Made by a program: the position numbers and the translations under genes. The notes beneath the pieces were generated by a model. That model had not been told where the DNA came from. It did no database searches and saw only the letters and a program-made list of their open reading frames with translations. From Ischnura elegans (Eukaryota; Arthropoda; Insecta; Odonata; Coenagrionidae), in assembly GCF_921293095.1 (NCBI RefSeq), contig NC_060251.1, positions 64,001,585-64,065,584 on the forward strand: a stretch of DNA of 64,000 nucleotides. Direction: 5' to 3'. Shown piece by piece: positions 58,101 to 64,000 of the stretch. Numbering within the stretch: the first letter of the stretch is position 1; the number at the start of each line of letters is the position of its first letter.

Positions 58101-58778
58101 GGTGGTTTCCTATTATTTTTTATTGCCTAAATCTAAAGATTAGTAAAAGAAAGAAAGAAAGATTACTCCTGGAGTACGTATTTCACGCTTTTAGATTTTT
58201 AAATGACGATATCTATTTTTCGCGATTAAATGAAAAGTGAAAATTTTCAAGCGCGCGTAAACGCGACGGCTAAGTATGAATGCTGGGAAAACTGCGTGTG
58301 ACGTCGTTCTGGTTCCCGCTGCTGCAAGTGAGGTGACCTTGGGGAGAGGCTTAGAGCGCTGATACAACGTAGGATGCTCGCAAGTAGCTGAGTACTCTGC
58401 TAGCTGGTATCGCTTGGCTTAAATAAGGATTATTAATGCCTTATCAAACGAAGAAAACTTTCCGACCTTAGCCAGTTTTAATAGGTGATTATTATGAGAA
58501 GTTTCCCTGAGCTCTGTGCCTCATGCATGCATTGGTTATCTCAAACGGTGTAAAACTTCTATCCTCTCGTGTAGAAACTAGCTCCCCGTGACGCCACGTG
58601 GAGTGGCATCGGCTGGGCGCCAATCTGGCCTTTTTCAAATGAAGATAAAATTGACCCTTGCCATTCGTCTAAACCGGCATTTGTAAAACCAAATAATTTT
58701 GTATATTATGAATAGACTAATAATGGGTAACGAATCGCAAACAACGCCTTTCGTTATCTTTGATGAAGGAAACTACCC
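58101..58778 (+). mobile_element. TIR element of ~680 bp, copy 3, unit 2
   Basis: Copy of 47231-47908. Confidence 0.7.
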
Positions 58779-58794
58779 TATTAAAAGTACCCGC

Positions 58795-58980
58795 AGCTTG
58801 AGTTCAGGGTTGTTCTCCGCGTCAAATCATCTTCATAAGACAGTTTCGCCGGCGTTGCCACAGGCGTCTTCAGGTTTGCGTGCAAACTTGCATCCGACAC
58901 TTCAAACCTGAAGACACCAGCAGCAACAAGAGCGAAACTCTCGGATGAACACGAATCGACGCAGAGGAAAACCCAGAAGC
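58795..58980. mobile_element. Inverted pair of Penelope-like tails, unit 2
   Basis: Copy of 47925-48110, with both CTGAAGA...GAAAC cores intact. Confidence 0.6.
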
Positions 58981-60018
58981 CAGTGGGGTTAGCCACGAAT
59001 ATCGTTCGGGTTGGGGAGGTGGTCCAAAATCAGGGGGTAGTTTTTAAAAGCAGGGTACTTAGAAGAGGGTTTTAAACTAATTTTAGCACGTTTCATAATA
59101 GAAAAAACTTCACTTTTCAAAGAAATCTTTTGAAAATTAGTGATTTTTCGATATTATGTTTTCTTTTATGAATTAAGTAATGTGCGTAATACATACCTAC
59201 ATACAAGGAGGTATATGAGAGATTATGTCATTATAAAGCAGAGGTGGGAGAACAGTGATAAAAATTCACTCAGCTCCCTGCAACAGATATGATTCATACC
59301 TCAACCTGGTCCTAATGATATGAAACTTAGAATAAAAAGACTTGCAAATCTTGAAATACAAATCAAATTAAGAAATGGAAAGTAAAACTATGAAAGGGAC
59401 TAAGAGAATGATAAACCTAGAATTAGAGGAGAAAAGTATCCAAGTGTATGGACACATGCAGACTGACAAGAAAGGGTTGGATATGATAAAAACAGAAATG
59501 GTGAAGTGGCAGAGAACTTAATGTGTATATCTTTTTATATTTTTCATAACATTGAGATGATAGTGTTTTATGTGAAAGTTAAAAAAATACTATGCATCTT
59601 CTATTGAGAGAAAATAAAGTTGAACTGCGACTTAAGAACTTTCCCGGTTAAGAAAAGAGAGGCTAAATCAAATACAACTAGGCAAGAGCTACATTTTTTG
59701 CTGACCTCATTGAATAAGTAAATATGGGTTCTCATATTTTCAGAGACTAACATCATTAAAACAGTGGACCTTGCAGTTCAAACACTACGTCCATTTTAAA
59801 GGGTAGGGTTTAGGATCTCTAGGCCCTCACAATCAACCTCAGGTATGGGTTCTTCTGGAGGGGGTAAAGAATACTACCCACGACAAGTGACAAGGTTCAC
59901 CACCAGATATTTAAAAATATTAACCTTGGATATGAAATGGGATAAAAAACTTTAAAAACATTTAAAAATTAATTTTCAATACCGTCATAGGTAAAAATAA
60001 TCACTTTAATACTAGGAG

Positions 60019-60282
60019 CAACAGTGTACCCAGGATCAAAACTACGGAGGGGGGAGGCAAGCCATGGTTGTTCAAGTTGTAACATTTAAGCATGGAAAAG
60101 GTGAATAAAATACACATTTTAAGAAATCTTTAACAGCACTTTAAAAATATTTGCTTGAAAAAATAATATTTTAATTAAATTTAAATTTAAAAAAATTAAA
60201 TTTTTAAAGAAATTTTTATAAAGCTCTTGGTTCTGGGGGGAGAGCAGCTGCCCCCTCCTGCCCCTCGCTGGTTATACCCATG
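60019..60282. mobile_element. hAT-type MITE (CAAGNGCGNACCC family), unit 3
   Basis: Counterpart of 49149-49413, flanked by ACTAGGAG and ACTAGTAC. Confidence 0.78.
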
Positions 60283-60776
60283 ACTAGTACGACAAACTAC
60301 AGTCCAAGATGACAGATGTCCAATGAAAGTTCCTAAAGGGCAACTAGGACCTTGCCAACCCTAGATCCAATAGCTGAACACTTCACTACCTCATCCCCTT
60401 GCTCGTCCTGGCAACATTGTCTCACAAAGTAAGCTGCATACCTTTCTCTCTTCACCCTATTTATGACCTACTGACCTAAATGTACATTTGCATACACAAT
60501 TGCTTCTGTGTTATTTGGTGTTATCTTTCTTTAGCAGTGCTTCACTTCTTTTCTATTAAGCTTGCAGTATAAGAATTCTTATGCATCACGATAATAGAAT
60601 GAGTGTCATAAAACGTGGTTGTGGAGTACAATGGATCTCGGATGGTTCATTAGTATGCTAAAACATCCAATGGCTTCATCCTGAATTCTTTTCATTTCAT
60701 CAAGAAAAAATATATCACCCAGGGATTTACCAAGAGGAAATTATGAGCATTACATTAAAAAAGTAGTTCCTGAACC

Positions 60777-61054
60777 CAGTGGTGCAGCGAGGGGTAGTTT
60801 TGGGGGATAAACTTAAGTTTAATCCATTTTACTTAACTGGATTGAGATTACTAATAGAATAGTGTAAGTAACAATATAATATCCCTCAGAAAGCTGTAAA
60901 AGTCACCATATTGAACCATTTATCTTAAAATTCCGCAATTTATTAATGTCGCACCTACCGTTTATCCTGGTGGGTAGTCCATGCCCCTATACAACTCAGT
61001 ATTAGTTGCACCTGACCCCCCCACCCCCAGCCTTAAGTCCTAGCTGCGCCGCTG
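60777..61054. mobile_element. hAT-type MITE (CAGTGGTGCAGCGAGG), unit 3
   Basis: Counterpart of 49908-50186 with the same CCTGAACC duplication (60769-60776, 61055-61062). Confidence 0.9.
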
Positions 61055-61875
61055 CCTGAACCACCTTCTGCTAAACATAAACCTCAATAGTACCCTTGAT
61101 CTTTTGCTATGGATAATGCTCTAAAAATGCATAAAATACATCCAGTACATGTAAAAATTCAAAATTCACAGCATAGGTTATGTCAATAGAAAAATTACAT
61201 GCTTAATCAGAAACATCTTTTCCTTGATGCTTATTTCTTTTGGATTGAGGTCACAAAACATGTAATGAATTCTTATGTGATTAGGAGTATTAATGTAAAT
61301 TCTTTTTATTTGCCTCCAACAACACCATTTATTTTGTTTAAGCCACTCACCGGTCTACTTCATTGTAACAGAATGACTAATGCTTCTAAGAAAAAACTTC
61401 AGTCCCCTCATACGCATGTCTGACAGTTTAGCACTATGACCAGTCAATAATGCCCCTCACCCTCCCTCCGCCATGCTAGTTGTCAACAGATTTCTTTTGC
61501 CATGTCAACTTAATACATAGGAATCCTCATTCAAACCTGATATTCCTCATCTACTCTTAGGTCTAGGTACCTAGTCCCCTTGTGTAATACAATAATTTTC
61601 CCTTCTTTCCCTGGTTGCTGGGCTAGATATCCTTGATATCCTACGTATCTGCATCTCAGTGCTGGCTGTAACATCCATTTCGGCAAAAAACCGAAAATAT
61701 GCCACAAAATCACCTCTATGGCAATTTTTGGGGACATAGGCCATGAAAGGCACAAGTCCAATCCCTCACCCATGTCAATGGAAATTAAATCTAATGGTAA
61801 AGAAGCTCATGATGAAACTGGGAAAAGTCAACAAAGTCGCCAAAAAAAAAGGCTCACAAAAAATTTGTTTATAAT

Positions 61876-61881
61876 TTTATT
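61876..61881 (-). terminator. Polyadenylation signal AATAAA, type II gene unit 3
   Basis: Minus-strand AATAAA about 230 bp beyond the stop codon, conserved with the other units. Confidence 0.6.
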
Positions 61882-62110
61882 CCAAAAATTTCAAAAAAAT
61901 AATATGCCTTAGACAAGTTAAATTCGTAATGATATTTTAAACAGATTCAAATTTTTCCCACACAGACAGTAAATTACAAAAAAACAACACAACATCGGGG
62001 AAGTCCCCGGAAGTGGTCGCCGCCCAAGCGAAGAAAACGACATAATCCTACTGAGGAATCCTTGATCCATGACGCAAAACTATAATGTCCGCTCACTACG
62101 CCGATTCATC

Positions 62111-62728
62111 TTAACACTTTCCGAAGACATTTCCCAGAGGAAAGTAGACGAAATCGTTCTCGACTCGAACCTCGTCAATGCCTTCCGCCGTGTGGAACGA
62201 AAAATAATGGGAGCACATCGCCGGCGTCACACCTTCGAACGTGACTCGCTTCACGTTCTTCAAGGGGAACAACGGACCGTCCGCTCCACTCCGCAGCTCG
62301 CTCTCCAGCGTCAGGTCGAGCCCGTCGCTGCCGGGGGAGGAGCAGGCGGTATGGTTGTGGACGAAAGTGACCATTTGGACGCCGGACTCGGTGGTTTGAC
62401 TACCCGCGTGGAAGGTCGAGTCGCAGTCGACGTCTTCCTTACTGCTGTTCTGCTTCGAGACCAAATATATCCTGGTCCAGGTGATGTTCGCCAAGGAGTG
62501 AGAGAACGAACAGTAAGGGTCCCGGGAGGTGGACTCGCCCTTGGTGCACACCAAAGTCACGTCTTGCGAGAGCAATCCGCGAGGTGGCGTCCAAGCAACA
62601 TTTTGAGCCGATCCGCTGACTCCGCTACGATCCAATTTTAAGATTACCTTGTATTCGGTGGCGTGAGCGATGAGCAGCGGCACCAGGAGGAAGGAGATCC
62701 AATTTACGCAACTACTATAAAGACCCAT
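62111..62728 (-). CDS. Secreted cysteine-rich protein, type II, unit 3
   Basis: A 205-residue protein from the ATG at 62728, with the same sequence as the unit 2 protein. Only one silent base difference is visible in the coding region (C at 62225 where unit 2 has A). Intergenic DNA around it differs from unit 2 by roughly 1-1.5%, so the gene is more similar than its flanks. That is consistent with purifying selection on a very young duplicate or with local gene conversion. Confidence 0.88.
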   Translation of the reverse strand: MGLYSSCVNWISFLLVPLLIAHATEYKVILKLDRSGVSGSAQNVAWTPPRGLLSQDVTLVCTKGESTSRDPYCSFSHSLANITWTRIYLVSKQNSSKEDVDCDSTFHAGSQTTESGVQMVTFVHNHTACSSPGSDGLDLTLESELRSGADGPLFPLKNVKRVTFEGVTPAMCSHYFSFHTAEGIDEVRVENDFVYFPLGNVFGKC

Positions 62729-64000
62729 TTTAAAGGCCGCAAGCGTCAAAGTCGGGATGGACAAGGTTATTTATTCAGAGATGTATAAGCGCGAGCGGTT
62801 GTCCGCCAACTAAATAACGGGGAGATGATATTAAAACGATTTTCCTTCTAAGACTCCCCTCCTCTGCATCTCTGGCTGAGGAGAGCCGATCAATGATCTT
62901 GCCCTATGGCATTCTCTCTTATCAGATCCCATACTTGGAATGCGACAAACAAACACAAGCTTTTGGTACGACTTCGTCGAGTTAAAAAAAGGAGTTCGAG
63001 AAGGCGATTTAATTTTTAACTAGTTTTTTATAATACCATTTTCTCATTTAAATGTTGTAGGCTAATTATAGTTTTATTTTTTGGTTTGAAATATTAATTG
63101 ATTTGCAAATATCAAAGTGCACAGCGTTCCGCTCTCTTATTATTTAAATATATGTACCTATTTCTCACCTTTTATTTCATTTTGACAATCGGGTCAGAGT
63201 TAATGCTAAATAGAGTTTAGATCGAAAAAATTAAATAACGAAATGGGGTCTTTAGATACAGCATAACTTTCGTTGCTCAATTTTGCGTTAATTTTCAGGG
63301 CCGGCTTATGGGCCGGGACACCAAAACCCCCGGTAGGGGAGCGACACAACAGCAGTTTGGCCGGTAAGTATTTTGCCTGAAACGGGCCAAGTCAATTTCG
63401 ACTAACTTTAATTCATAAACGAAGTAAAAAAATTTAATCATGATTGAAACGAAAACAACCCGTTTTTAAGGGTTTTCGATCAATATAACAAATATGGTAA
63501 CCCATTCCTCGCGATAAAGCAATTTCATTTCGACCAAACTATAGTAAGTGCAATACTTGATACGTGATTGCTTCATGCAGTATTTATTGGAAACATATGT
63601 ACGTATCTACCAAGTAAAATTAATGTACTAATGCAAAATTCATGCAAATTAATGCAAAATTGCACAACAATAATTATGGTTTCATAATTTTATGCATCTT
63701 TAAGGTATTTAGTTACTTGTAAAAACTCAAGTGCACATTACCAATGCAGCGGCAATAGGTTCTAGTACGCCCAGCAGATATGATCATAACTTTGAACACA
63801 ACTTGTTGATATCCGCTTTAACATGTTCGTTTGCTTTAATGTTTAACCTAATATTGCGAATAAATGAATTTAGTACCTCCAATAATTTTTAAATTTTCTA
63901 TGTTACTGGCTAACCCAATACTTGGGTAGAGTGGGACACTTTATCAAAGAAGATACTTAATTGTTTCAACTATTGTAATTAGCTTATCTCTCGAGGATTT
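62729..64000. other. Spacer upstream of the type II gene, unit 3
   Basis: Corresponds to 51862-53130; no gene. From about 63320 it matches units 1 and 2 almost perfectly. Confidence 0.5.

Larger units (their letters stand above)
48325..59194. repeat. Tandem array unit 2 (10,870 bp)
   Basis: Complete unit with one type II gene, the shared MITEs, LINE fragments, ~680-bp TIR element and Penelope tails in the same order as unit 1. Its first ~4.1 kb is ~98-99% identical to unit 3; the remainder is >99% identical to unit 1. Confidence 0.9.
59195..64000. repeat. Tandem array unit 3 (runs off the window)
   Basis: Begins with the same boundary sequence as units 1 and 2 and follows unit 2 through the gene and into the low-divergence segment. 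The array may continue beyond the window. Confidence 0.88.

Noticed and set aside
48325..59194. Units 2 and 3 as pure assembly artefact
   Set aside because: Not dismissed completely, but scattered substitutions and different G-run lengths between units argue for real copies; kept as a caveat under the array finding.

Overview
The window is animal nuclear DNA, most likely from an arthropod and plausibly an insect; the species cannot be named from sequence alone. The evidence is a roughly 37-40% GC background, genes without operon organisation, and a dense layering of eukaryotic transposons: CR1/L2-like and RTE/Jockey-like LINEs, Penelope-like elements, Transib, mariner, pogo, hAT and PIF/Harbinger derivatives, and tRNA-derived SINEs. 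No rRNA, CRISPR or bacterial features are present.

Host genes. The only convincing host genes are five members of one family of small secreted cysteine-rich proteins. All are on the minus strand, apparently intronless, and more GC-rich than their surroundings. Type I copies lie at 1-568 (cut by the window edge) and 14840-15607. Type II copies lie at 40383-41006, 51244-51861 and 62111-62728. Both types have a signal peptide, six alignable cysteines, an NITWT glycosylation motif and a [D/E]VQV...VYFP ending. I recognise no named family, so function is unknown.

Layout. 0-16 kb: two type I genes flank a 3.07-kb Transib element (2217-5287), a decayed LINE with a tandemly duplicated 3' half (5690-10263) and a foldback element with ~400-bp arms (11879-13260). 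16-35.9 kb: no host gene found; LINE tails, a PIF/Harbinger MITE, SINEs, a Penelope fragment with inverted hammerhead-like tails, a pogo-like element carrying nested insertions, several hAT-type MITEs, and a mariner relic inside a LINE relic. 35.9-64 kb: a direct array of three ~10.9-kb units (starts 35894, 48325, 59195; the third runs off the window), each carrying one type II gene. Units 2 and 3 are almost identical. Unit 1 matches unit 2 closely over 41.6-48.3 kb but is clearly diverged over the gene-bearing part, so the array has a mosaic age.

The strongest points for follow-up are the Transib element, whose ends look like V(D)J recombination signals (CACAGTG, 22-bp spacer, ACAAAAATC) and which is flanked by a CGTCG target duplication; the actively duplicating secreted gene family; filled/empty paralogous sites that date two insertions against the array; and three loci where Penelope-like tails with hammerhead-like cores sit in inverted pairs. 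All identities and motif counts were made by eye.
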